Source of the DNA: Prosthecobacter sp.
GTDB taxonomy: Bacteria; Verrucomicrobiota; Verrucomicrobiia; Verrucomicrobiales; Verrucomicrobiaceae
DNA length: 45,493 nucleotides
NCBI GenBank assembly: GCA_021733925.1
Contig: JAIPJY010000055.1
Location: forward strand, 1-45,493
Direction of reading: 5' to 3'
A program made the translations under genes and the position numbers. Below, piece after piece: positions 15,604-23,680 of the stretch. A model generated the notes under the pieces. It saw only the letters and a program-made list of their open reading frames with translations, was not told the origin of the DNA and made no database searches. Numbering within the stretch: the first letter of the stretch is position 1; each line of letters begins with the position of its first letter.

Positions 15604-17052
15604 ATGGAGAACAACGACAACGCACTGCCCAATCTCGCTTCCTCAGGGGAGCGGCTCAGTTTCATCATCTGCCGCAACAGCCAGGGCGCTGAAGTGCGCG
15701 GCACGTTGCACCGGCTCACACGCTATCTAGGCGTGTTCGAGGTTTATAATCCCTACAGCATCGTACAGCTCTCTGAAGTTCTGAATGACTTCAGGATCAT
15801 GATGAACGACCGCGTGGTCTACACCGGCCGGGCCACGATCGCCAATTTGGTGAACACCGGCATCATGCTCATCTGCGAGGCATCGCTGTCGGATGAAGGC
15901 TGGATCGACATCGACATCCTGTCCCCCTCGCAGAATAAAGGCCGCCTGCTGACCGAGTTCGCCGAGTTCCTGCGGGAGACGGAAAAAAGCTATCGCGTCA
16001 TGCCCGATTTCAAAATTGTGGTGGCGGACATGCACACCATGCTTTCCGACCTTCGCCGCTGGATGGAGCAGGTGGAGCTGGGCGTGCGCTCGCTGCCTAC
16101 GGGAGATCGCATTCAGGCGGAGCGTGAAGTCCTCCTGCAAATGGAAGAGCCCATCGTTCCCACCGTGTATCCATTGATGAAACGGTTTGAGGAATCAGCC
16201 GCCATCATACCGCTGGAGCAGCAGCCGGTGCACCGCAGCTACATCAAGCGCCAGTTGCACCCGCTGGTGCTCTGCGCCCCGTTTGTTTACCGAACCTATC
16301 ACAAGCCGCTGGGCTATGCCGGTGACTATGAAATGGTCAGCATGATGCTGCGTGATCCATACGAAGGCAGCTCGATCTTTGCGAAGCTGCTCAACAAGCT
16401 TTATCTGGACATCCCGCCGGTCATTGCCCACCGCAACCGCATCGTTTACCTCGTCGAACAGCTCAAGGCTGAGACGACGCGTGCGTCCTCCGCAAACCGT
16501 GTCGCCCGCATCTACAACCTGGGTTGCGGCCCGGCGCAGGAGATTCAAAACTTCCTCACCCATGAGCCCATCTCCGACTCGGCTGACTTGCTGCTGCTTG
16601 ACTTCAATGATGAGACCATCATGCACACGACGCGGTCCCTGGAAGAACTGCGCAACCGACATCGTCGCCGCACCGGCCTGCGCTTTGAGAAAAAATCTGT
16701 GCATCAAGTTTTGAAAGAGTCCGGACGTGCGGCCGCCCAGGCCGGCACCTACGACATGGTCTATTGTGCCGGTTTGTTCGACTACCTCTCGGACCGCATC
16801 TGCCGACGGCTCCTTGAGATCTTCTACGATCTGCTCGCCCCCGGCGGATTGTTGATCGCCACGAATGTGCACCCCAGCAATCCCTGGCGGAACTGGATGG
16901 AGTATCTCGCTGAATGGCATCTGGTGTACCGTGACGAGGAACAGTTCCTCAAACTCGCGCCTGATCGCGCGCCGCCCGGGTCCGTTGTGGTGAAACCAGA
17001 CGCCACCGGCGTGAACATCTTCCTCGAAGTACGCAAACCTCTCGATGCCTGA
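15604..17052 (+). CDS. PhcB-like SAM-dependent methyltransferase with PilZ-like N-terminal domain
   Basis: This is a 482-residue cytoplasmic protein. Residues about 14-110 form a small beta-rich domain (LSFIICRNSQG..., VFEVYNPYSIVQLSEV) that looks PilZ-like but lacks a clear RxxxR...DxSxxG c-di-GMP signature. A helical part (120-300) carries PLGYAGDYEMV at about 235, a motif I associate with PhcB-type proteins. A class I methyltransferase fold follows, with SAM motif IYNLGCGPA at about 301-309, acidic LLLDFND, and AGLFDYLSDR then LAPGGLLIATNVHPSNPW. PhcB of Ralstonia makes 3-hydroxypalmitate methyl ester, a quorum signal. The substrate here is not known. The stop overlaps the next ATG by 8 nt, and the next two genes are two-component proteins, as in phcBSR. 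Confidence 0.75.
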   Translation: MENNDNALPNLASSGERLSFIICRNSQGAEVRGTLHRLTRYLGVFEVYNPYSIVQLSEVLNDFRIMMNDRVVYTGRATIANLVNTGIMLICEASLSDEGWIDIDILSPSQNKGRLLTEFAEFLRETEKSYRVMPDFKIVVADMHTMLSDLRRWMEQVELGVRSLPTGDRIQAEREVLLQMEEPIVPTVYPLMKRFEESAAIIPLEQQPVHRSYIKRQLHPLVLCAPFVYRTYHKPLGYAGDYEMVSMMLRDPYEGSSIFAKLLNKLYLDIPPVIAHRNRIVYLVEQLKAETTRASSANRVARIYNLGCGPAQEIQNFLTHEPISDSADLLLLDFNDETIMHTTRSLEELRNRHRRRTGLRFEKKSVHQVLKESGRAAAQAGTYDMVYCAGLFDYLSDRICRRLLEIFYDLLAPGGLLIATNVHPSNPWRNWMEYLAEWHLVYRDEEQFLKLAPDRAPPGSVVVKPDATGVNIFLEVRKPLDA

Positions 17053-19729
17053 TGCTTCTCCAGTTTTAGCTGGTGGCCTGAAAGGAAACTTTCAGGCCTA
17101 CGAGCAGGACATCCGAGTCCGCAACTATCAGCTCTGCGGCATCCTCGCCGTCGTGTTTATGCTGGCGGGGAGTTCCTTGGACTGGGTCGTGTTTCAAGAG
17201 GAGGGCGTTAAACGCTTCTTCCCCGCACGTGTAATTTCCGCCGTGATCAGCGTCCTTGTCTGGCTGGCTTTGACCACCGCCTGGGGCAAGCGCATGCACC
17301 GCCTGCTCGGCCTGCTCATGGCCATGCCTCTCATTGTCGGAATTGCATGGATGATTTACGCCAAGGGCGGTGCCGAATCACCCTATTATGCCGGGTTGAA
17401 CCTGGTGATGCTGGGAGCTGCAATCCTCATGCGCTGGACGCTGCAGGACAGCATTCTGGTCGTGGTCCTGACCGTGGCTTCCTATCTGCTGGCCTGTTAT
17501 TTCCATGGTCCGATCGTCAATCGCAGCATCTTCTTCAACAACTTGTACTTCCTGTTTGTCACGGGGGTCTTCACCACGGCCGGCACCTGGTTTTACAACA
17601 GCATTCGCTTTTCCGAGTTCAAACTGCGGCACGATCTGGACCTCAACCGCGCCGAGCTTGAGGCCAGCAACCAGAAACTGCGTGAGCTCGATGAAGCCAA
17701 AAGCCGCTTCTTCGCCAACATCAGTCATGAACTTCGCACTCCGCTGACCCTGCTCATTGCTCCGCTGGAAAGCCTGATCCAAGGTGCTGAATCCACCCGG
17801 CCTCAGGAAGAGCGAGACCTGATGGCCACGATGCATGGCAACTCCATGCGCCTGCTCAAGCTCATCAATGACCTGCTGGATCTGGTGCGCATGGAATCCG
17901 GCCGTGCTCAGGTCAACACCAAGCGCGTGAACGTGAACGATTTCATTGGCGGTCTCGCCAATGCCGTCGGCAGTGTCGCGAAGGACAAGCGCATCCATCT
18001 GCATTCTCATGTGGATGAGGATCTCGGCAACGTGCTTGCCGATCCGGATAAGCTGGAGCGCATCTGCCTCAACCTGCTCTTCAACGCCCTGAAATTCACC
18101 GCCGCCAATGGTCATGTCAATTTCAGCGCCCTCAAGACCGACGGCTGGCTGGCCATTGAAGTGCGTGACACCGGCATGGGCATTCCGGCGGATCAACTGC
18201 CGCACATCTTCAACCGCTTCTGGCAGGCGGACACCTCATCCCAGCGCAAATTCCAGGGCATGGGCATCGGCTTGGCCCTCGTCAAAGAGCTCGCGGAAGC
18301 GCAGGGCGGCAATGTGGTGGCCACCAGTGAAGTCGGCAAGGGCACGACCATGACGGTGAACATTCCCCTCCTCCAAGGCGAGCCGACCGACACTGAAGAA
18401 GAATTGGGTGAAACGACCGAGGAAACTGACCCCGACAGTCACCAGAATAAAGACTGGATCGCCGAACTCTACCGCCGCGCCGAACTCTTCCCGGCCATGA
18501 CTTCGCTGCAAGCCACCCTCCGTCCGGTGGAAACCGGCGTTGGCCGCAGCCGCAAGCCCAAGCTGCTCATCGCTGACGATGAGCCCGACATGCTGCGCTT
18601 CCTCAAGAGCCAGCTCAGCGGCACCTTCGAAATTCTTGAGGCCGTGGACGGACAGCAGGCCGTGGAAAAAGCTGCGCAGTTCCTCCCGGACATCATTCTC
18701 TCAGACATGATGATGCCGGAAAAGGACGGCCTGCAGGTCTGCCGCGAGTTGCGTGAACGCAGCATCACGCGTTCCATCCCCGTGGTGCTGCTCACCGCAC
18801 GGGCTGATGAAAAAACCAAGATCGAATGCCTCGCCGCCGGGGCCAGCGACTTTCTGGCCAAACCGTTCTCACTCACGGAGATCATGGTGCGCTTGAAAAA
18901 TCTCGTCGATTCCCGCCTGTTCCAGAAAGAGCTCGTGGTGCAAAAGCAACAGCTCGAAAATGCGCTGGAGCAGATCAAGGAGACGGAATCCATGCTCGTG
19001 CAGAACGAGAAGCTCGCCTCGCTCGGACGCCTGAGCGCCGGCTTGATCCACGAGATCAACAATCCGCTCAACTACGCCCGTCAGGGCCTGGGCATCATCA
19101 GTCGCTCCACCAAATCCCTGCCCGAGGACAAACGCGCCGACTTTGCCGACACCGTCAAAGATGTGGAGGAAGGGGTGAACCGAGTCATCCAGATCATTTC
19201 CGACCTGCGTGGTTTCACCCGCACCACCAACCAGCTCAATCACGCCTTTGACCTGAAGAGCGTGGTGAACACCTGCATGCGCTTCTTTGCTCATGTCTGG
19301 AAAGACGGCATCCAGCGTGAGGTGGACATTCCCGACGAACTTGAAGTCCGGGGCGACAGCAACCAGTTCGTGCAAGTGCTCATCAATTTCATCCAGAACG
19401 CTCTGGATGCCATGGCGACCAAGGAATACCCGGAGGGAGAGTCGGCCTGCATCAAGCTTTCCGCGTTCGCCCGTGGAGACAGAACCATTTTCTCCATCAA
19501 GGACAACGGGCCCGGCATCCCGCAGGAGATCCGGGACAAGATCTTCGATCCCTTCTTCACCACCAAGGACGTGGGCCAGGGCATGGGGCTTGGACTTTCC
19601 ATTTGCAACCGCATCATTGCCGACCATGGCGGACGCATTGAAGTACGCAGCCAGCCCGGTCAGTTTACCGAGTTCATTCTCGAGCTACCCTCTACCGACA
19701 GCACCAACAACAACCACGCCGATACCTAG
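17045..19729 (+). CDS. Six-TM sensor hybrid kinase with HK-REC-HK architecture (PhcS-like context)
   Basis: This is an 894-residue inner-membrane sensor. About six hydrophobic segments fill residues 28-185, with little periplasmic sequence, so a lipid-soluble or membrane signal is plausible. Then come a coiled coil and HisKA-1 with His228 (NISHELRTPLTLLIAPLE), HATPase-1 (330-442, NLLFNALKFT, DTGMGI, GMGIGLALV), and a receiver (505-622) with ADDEP, Asp554 in LSDMMMPEKDG and Lys in AKPF. After another coiled coil come HisKA-2 with His669 (AGLIHEINNPLNYA) and HATPase-2 (767-882, NFIQNALDAM, DNGPGI, GQGMGLGLSI). Both kinase cores look complete, which is rare in one chain. Its start overlaps the methyltransferase gene end, and the next gene follows after 14 nt, so the three form one operon. 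Confidence 0.88.
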   Translation: MPDASPVLAGGLKGNFQAYEQDIRVRNYQLCGILAVVFMLAGSSLDWVVFQEEGVKRFFPARVISAVISVLVWLALTTAWGKRMHRLLGLLMAMPLIVGIAWMIYAKGGAESPYYAGLNLVMLGAAILMRWTLQDSILVVVLTVASYLLACYFHGPIVNRSIFFNNLYFLFVTGVFTTAGTWFYNSIRFSEFKLRHDLDLNRAELEASNQKLRELDEAKSRFFANISHELRTPLTLLIAPLESLIQGAESTRPQEERDLMATMHGNSMRLLKLINDLLDLVRMESGRAQVNTKRVNVNDFIGGLANAVGSVAKDKRIHLHSHVDEDLGNVLADPDKLERICLNLLFNALKFTAANGHVNFSALKTDGWLAIEVRDTGMGIPADQLPHIFNRFWQADTSSQRKFQGMGIGLALVKELAEAQGGNVVATSEVGKGTTMTVNIPLLQGEPTDTEEELGETTEETDPDSHQNKDWIAELYRRAELFPAMTSLQATLRPVETGVGRSRKPKLLIADDEPDMLRFLKSQLSGTFEILEAVDGQQAVEKAAQFLPDIILSDMMMPEKDGLQVCRELRERSITRSIPVVLLTARADEKTKIECLAAGASDFLAKPFSLTEIMVRLKNLVDSRLFQKELVVQKQQLENALEQIKETESMLVQNEKLASLGRLSAGLIHEINNPLNYARQGLGIISRSTKSLPEDKRADFADTVKDVEEGVNRVIQIISDLRGFTRTTNQLNHAFDLKSVVNTCMRFFAHVWKDGIQREVDIPDELEVRGDSNQFVQVLINFIQNALDAMATKEYPEGESACIKLSAFARGDRTIFSIKDNGPGIPQEIRDKIFDPFFTTKDVGQGMGLGLSICNRIIADHGGRIEVRSQPGQFTEFILELPSTDSTNNNHADT

Positions 19730-19743
19730 AAGGACTCCCCCAT

Positions 19744-20994
19744 ATGCAAAACCAATACGACCTCAAACGCTATGCCGTTCTCTATGTCGATGATGAAGAG
19801 AAGGCGTTGAAGTACTTCGAAAAAACTTTCGGAGACGAATTCCGCATCTTCACCGCCATCAGCGCGGCCGAGGGGCTCAAGCTCATCGAGCAGCACGGTG
19901 AGGACATCGGCGTGCTGCTGTCTGACCAGCGCATGCCCGGAGAAAAAGGGGTGCAGTTGCTTGAGCGCGCCCGCCAGCTCCGCCCCCGCCTCGTGCGCAT
20001 GATGGTCACGGCTTATGCCGACTACGATGTCACGGTCGATGCGGTCAACCTCGGCAGCATCTTCCGCTACATCTCCAAGCCCATCCAGATGGACGATGTG
20101 CGCAACACCCTGCACCGCGCCATGGAGTTCTACATCCTCCAGCAGGAGCGTGACGGACTGCTGCAGGAAAAACTCTCCGTGCTGCAAAACCTCCTCATCA
20201 CCGACCGCGTCATGGGTCTGGGGGTCGTCGCAGCCGGGCTGAACCAGAAGCTGAACCAGCCTCTGCGCGCCGTACATGCCTTCCTGGACATCACGCCAGG
20301 CAGACTCGGTCAGCAGAACTTTGACCTCGACCGTCTGCGTCAGGCCACCTTCTGGCGCGACTTCCATGCGCATGTGGTGCGTCAGGCCGCCCGCATTGCT
20401 GATCTCCTCGGTGAACTGCAGTCCGCCTCCGGCCCAGAACACAAGATGGATGCGGCGAATGTGCTGACGGCTTTGATTGACCAGCAGCGCTCCGCCTTCA
20501 CCGCCAAAGGCATCGAATTGAAATTCGAAGCCGCCGGCGCACTCCCTGCCCTTCAGGCCAGCCGCCCCGCATTTGAAAAAATGCTGTACCTGCTGCTCCA
20601 GACAGAACTCGCATTGCTCTCCTCCGGCACGCAGGTCACCCTCTCTGCCAAAACAGCGACCGAGGCTGCCGACGCCGGAGCCCTGCACCTCACCCTCACC
20701 GACACCGGTCCTGGACTTGCAAGCGAAGTGCTGCGCTCTGTGTTTGATCCCTTCTTCACGCACGATGATGCTACCACAGATGGCCCCGGCCTCACCCTCA
20801 TGGGGGCGTTTTTCCTCGCCTACCACCTCGGCGGGCGCATCACCTCCCAGCGGACCGCCAAGGGCCTGATCCTCGACATCGTCGTGCCGGCCGTGGCTCC
20901 AGCCCCGATCGCTCCAGTGGACAGCAGCCGTGAATTCATCACCAACGTCCTCATGAATGACGTTCTCTGGGAGCGTCTGCTGCCCAACGGCTGA
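19744..20994 (+). CDS. Response regulator with kinase-like C-terminus lacking the phospho-His (PhcR-like)
   Basis: This is a 416-residue soluble protein. The receiver (about 5-125) has YVDDEEKALKYFEK, phospho-acceptor Asp61 in LLSDQRMPGEKG, TAYAD and Lys in ISKPI. The SDQRMPG text is typical of PhcR/PhcQ- and RpfG-type receivers. The C-terminal part (about 150-400) follows a kinase template, but the H-box reads AAGLNQKLNQPL, with Gln168 where His is expected. The N-box is also lost (LLLQTELALL), while the G1 motif DTGPGL and FDPFFTHDD remain. It cannot autophosphorylate in the normal way and may use its HATPase fold as an allosteric output. GAAGGA lies 9 nt before ATG 19744. It is last in the operon with the methyltransferase and HK-REC-HK genes. 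Confidence 0.82.
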   Translation: MQNQYDLKRYAVLYVDDEEKALKYFEKTFGDEFRIFTAISAAEGLKLIEQHGEDIGVLLSDQRMPGEKGVQLLERARQLRPRLVRMMVTAYADYDVTVDAVNLGSIFRYISKPIQMDDVRNTLHRAMEFYILQQERDGLLQEKLSVLQNLLITDRVMGLGVVAAGLNQKLNQPLRAVHAFLDITPGRLGQQNFDLDRLRQATFWRDFHAHVVRQAARIADLLGELQSASGPEHKMDAANVLTALIDQQRSAFTAKGIELKFEAAGALPALQASRPAFEKMLYLLLQTELALLSSGTQVTLSAKTATEAADAGALHLTLTDTGPGLASEVLRSVFDPFFTHDDATTDGPGLTLMGAFFLAYHLGGRITSQRTAKGLILDIVVPAVAPAPIAPVDSSREFITNVLMNDVLWERLLPNG

Positions 20995-21030
20995 TCGTCC
21001 GAAAGAGCCTCTCTGCATGGAAGGTGCGCA

Positions 21031-22398
21031 TTGAGCCGTCGTTTAATGACGGCCATGCGCACCTTCTTCTTTTTCCTCCTCCTCTGCCCCGCCCTTTTCG
21101 CGGCACAGCCCAACATCGTCTTCATCCTCGCGGATGACTTCGGCTACGGCGATCTCGGCTGCATGGGCTGCAAGGACATCGCCACGCCAAACATCGACCG
21201 CCTCGCCGCGGAAGGCGTGAAGTTCACCGACTTCTACGCCAACGCCCCCGTCTGCACACCGACACGCGCCGGATTCATCACCGGGCGCTGGCAGCAGCGC
21301 TGCGGCATCGAGTTCGCCTTCGGCTATCAGGTCGAGCAGTTCCGCCGCGTGAAGGACGCCTGGGTCCCGGAACCGGACATCCACGGTCTTGGCCTGCCCT
21401 TGGGAGAAACCACCATCGCCCAGCGTCTCAAGACCGCGAACTATGCCACCGGCGCCTTCGGCAAATGGCATCTGGGCTACAAAGACGAGTACAACCCCAC
21501 CAAGCGCGGCTTCGACGAATACTTCGGCGAACTCCTGGGCCACGCCGACTACTACAAGCACACCTACTACGACGGCACCTATGCCCTGCGCGACGGCCTG
21601 GAACCGGTGAAACGCGAAGGCTACTTCACCGATCTCATCAACGACCGTGCCGTAAAGTTCATCCGTGACCACAAGTCGGCGCCGTTTTTCATGTACGTCC
21701 CTCATCTCGCCGTCCACTCGCCGTTTGAAGCACCTGACGCGCCTGAGACACCCATGGTCACCAAGGAAAGCATGCTCAAAGGCAGCCGCGCCATCTACAA
21801 GGCCATGGTGGAACGCATCGACCTCGGCGTCGGCATGATTCTTGCCGAATTAGACACACTTAAGCTGGCTGAAAACACGCTCGTCGTCTTCTCCAGCGAC
21901 AACGGCGGCGAGCGCTACAGCCGCAATTCTCCCCTCTTCCACCACAAAGCCACCGTCTGGGAAGGCGGCATCCGCGTGCCCTGCCTGATGCGCTGGCCGG
22001 GCAAACTGCCCAAAGGCAAGGTCACCTCCCAAATGGCCATCACCATGGACCTCCACGCCACCTTCCTCGCCGTCGCCGGAGTCACCGCGCCTGCACCTAA
22101 ACCATTGGATGGCATCAATTTACTACCCCTCATCACCGGAGATTCCAAGCCCGTCGAACGCACCTTTTTCTGGCGCATCGACCGCTCCAACCGCAAGCAG
22201 CGCGCCATTCGCCAGGGCCCGTGGAAGTACATCAACGACGGCAACAGCATGGACCTGCTCTTCAACCTCGACTCCGACATCGGCGAACGCACCGACCTCG
22301 GCTACCAGCACCCCGACATCCTCGCCGACCTCAAAGCCAAGCTCAAAGCCTGGGAGGCCGAGATCGACGCCACCGAACGCGAGATTTGGGTGCGCTGA
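21031..22398 (+). CDS. Secreted sulfatase (arylsulfatase family, S1-type)
   Basis: This alkaline-phosphatase-fold sulfatase of about 455 residues is exported by a signal peptide (MRTFFFFLLLCPALFAA or slightly longer). It would act on sulfated polysaccharides or esters in the periplasm or outside. Key features: metal ligands ADDFGYGD near the N-terminus, the formylglycine motif CTPTRAGFITGR (Cys converted to FGly; the usual form is CxPSR), GKWHLG, and DNGGE with downstream H/K residues. The TTG at 21031 has GGAAGG at a 6-nt spacing and is my preferred start; ATG 21046 and 21055 lack an RBS but give a more standard signal peptide. The DUF1080 gene follows after 53 bp, suggesting a small catabolic operon. 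A formylglycine-generating enzyme is not in the window. Confidence 0.92.
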   Translation: MSRRLMTAMRTFFFFLLLCPALFAAQPNIVFILADDFGYGDLGCMGCKDIATPNIDRLAAEGVKFTDFYANAPVCTPTRAGFITGRWQQRCGIEFAFGYQVEQFRRVKDAWVPEPDIHGLGLPLGETTIAQRLKTANYATGAFGKWHLGYKDEYNPTKRGFDEYFGELLGHADYYKHTYYDGTYALRDGLEPVKREGYFTDLINDRAVKFIRDHKSAPFFMYVPHLAVHSPFEAPDAPETPMVTKESMLKGSRAIYKAMVERIDLGVGMILAELDTLKLAENTLVVFSSDNGGERYSRNSPLFHHKATVWEGGIRVPCLMRWPGKLPKGKVTSQMAITMDLHATFLAVAGVTAPAPKPLDGINLLPLITGDSKPVERTFFWRIDRSNRKQRAIRQGPWKYINDGNSMDLLFNLDSDIGERTDLGYQHPDILADLKAKLKAWEAEIDATEREIWVR

Positions 22399-22451
22399 GT
22401 GTGTGAATCCTCATTGCTCCCCGCCTCTTCCCATCTACCTCTCTTACCACC

Positions 22452-23630
22452 ATGAACCGACCCACGCTTCACACTCTCGCCCTGTCACTGCTCACCACCG
22501 CTGCGCTCGCTGACGGCGCGTTCTACGGCGATCCGCCGGACGCGACGCATCCGTGGGCGATCCATGACATGAACCGGCCGCAGCCCGTGCGTGTGGAGCC
22601 GGGCACATTCAGCTCTCAGGAAAAGCCAGGAACACCACCTTCGGATGCGGTCATTCTCTTCGGCGGGAAGCCGGAGGAGATTGAAAAATGGCAGGCAGAC
22701 AAAAATCCCGCTGAGCCGACCAAGTGGGAAGTCAAAGACGGTGTGCTGCAATGTGTTCCAGGCAGCGGCTACGTCCGCACCAAGGAACAATTCTCCGACT
22801 GCCAGCTTCACATTGAATGGAGCGCCCCCTCCAAGGTCGAGGGCAACAGCCAGGGCCGCGGCAACAGCGGCATCTTCCTCATGGGCCAGGTCGAAGTGCA
22901 GGTGCTGGACAATTACAACAACCCCAGCTACCCCGACGGCATGGCTTCATCCATCTACGGCATCAATCCGCCGATGGCGAATCCGCTGCGTGCGCCCGGT
23001 GAATGGCAGACCTACGACATCGTCTTCCGCCGCCCGATCTTCAAAGATGGCAAGGAACTCGATCCTGGCTACATCACCGTGTTCGTCAATGGCGTGCTCA
23101 CGCAGGACCACACCCCGCTCGAAGGCGGTGGTGGTCACATGCGCCGCTCCTCCCCGAAAGCCTTCCCAGACCAGGGCCCGCTCAAACTGCAGGACCACGG
23201 CAATCCAGTGCGCTACCGCAACATCTGGTACCGCCCGCTGCCCAAGCGCGCCATCGACGGCGGTGAAGCCAGCCACATGACCGAAGCCGCCACCGCTGCG
23301 AAGCGTGCGGAGATCGCCAAGAACATCCGCGAATCGGCCGCCAAACTCGAAGGCAACGAAAAGATGCTGCACCTCTTTGAATCCCTCTGCTACGAAGACA
23401 ATGCCGAGGCCCGGAAGTCTGCCCTCGCCGCTGTCAACGATTTCACCAGCGTGATCAAGGAGGTGCCCCCCGGCAAGATCGAATCCAAGAAGGGCGAGAT
23501 CCTGCAGGTGGCCAAGGCGCTGCGCTACCTGACCAAGTTCAAAATCCTGCCGGAAGACATCGCCGCCAAGAAGGATTTGGAAGCCATCATCAAGGTGGAG
23601 GATTGGGAGCCCAAGCCGAAGAAGAAGTAG
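22452..23630 (+). CDS. Secreted DUF1080 (3-keto-disaccharide hydrolase family) protein
   Basis: This is a 392-residue exported protein. A signal peptide (about 1-20, LTTAALADG) is followed by a short Pro-rich stretch and one DUF1080 concanavalin-like beta-sandwich (about 60-265): LFGGKPEEIEKW, WEVKDGVLQCVPGSGYVRTKEQFSDCQLHIEW, GNSGIFLMGQVEVQVLD, GEWQTYDIVFRRP and NPVRYRNIWYRPL. A Lys/Glu-rich helical tail runs from 270 to the end. Members of this family act on 3-keto sugars or glycosides, and are abundant in Verrucomicrobiota and Planctomycetota. With the sulfatase upstream it probably works on environmental polysaccharide fragments; the precise substrate is unknown. Confidence 0.9.
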   Translation: MNRPTLHTLALSLLTTAALADGAFYGDPPDATHPWAIHDMNRPQPVRVEPGTFSSQEKPGTPPSDAVILFGGKPEEIEKWQADKNPAEPTKWEVKDGVLQCVPGSGYVRTKEQFSDCQLHIEWSAPSKVEGNSQGRGNSGIFLMGQVEVQVLDNYNNPSYPDGMASSIYGINPPMANPLRAPGEWQTYDIVFRRPIFKDGKELDPGYITVFVNGVLTQDHTPLEGGGGHMRRSSPKAFPDQGPLKLQDHGNPVRYRNIWYRPLPKRAIDGGEASHMTEAATAAKRAEIAKNIRESAAKLEGNEKMLHLFESLCYEDNAEARKSALAAVNDFTSVIKEVPPGKIESKKGEILQVAKALRYLTKFKILPEDIAAKKDLEAIIKVEDWEPKPKKK

Positions 23631-23631
23631 C

Positions 23632-23677
23632 CTTGTTGCTGGGCAACAAGACAGCCCTGTTCCACGGGAACAGGGCT
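23632..23677. terminator. Two tandem perfect hairpins between convergent genes
   Basis: CTTGTTGC-TGG-GCAACAAG (23632-23650) is followed by an 11-bp perfect stem, AGCCCTGTTCC-ACG-GGAACAGGGCT (23653-23677). They lie between the stop codons of the DUF1080 and ROK genes, so they probably form a bidirectional terminator. No long T-run follows, so the mechanism is uncertain. Confidence 0.6.
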
Positions 23678-23680
23678 GCT

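Noticed and set aside
15604-17052. CheR chemotaxis methyltransferase
   Set aside because: No CheR N-terminal domain or chemotaxis genes are present; the GYAGDYEM block and phc-like neighbours fit PhcB better.
19726-21018. 430-codon minus-strand ORF
   Set aside because: It is antisense to the receiver/pseudokinase gene, which has clear domain motifs and a Shine-Dalgarno.
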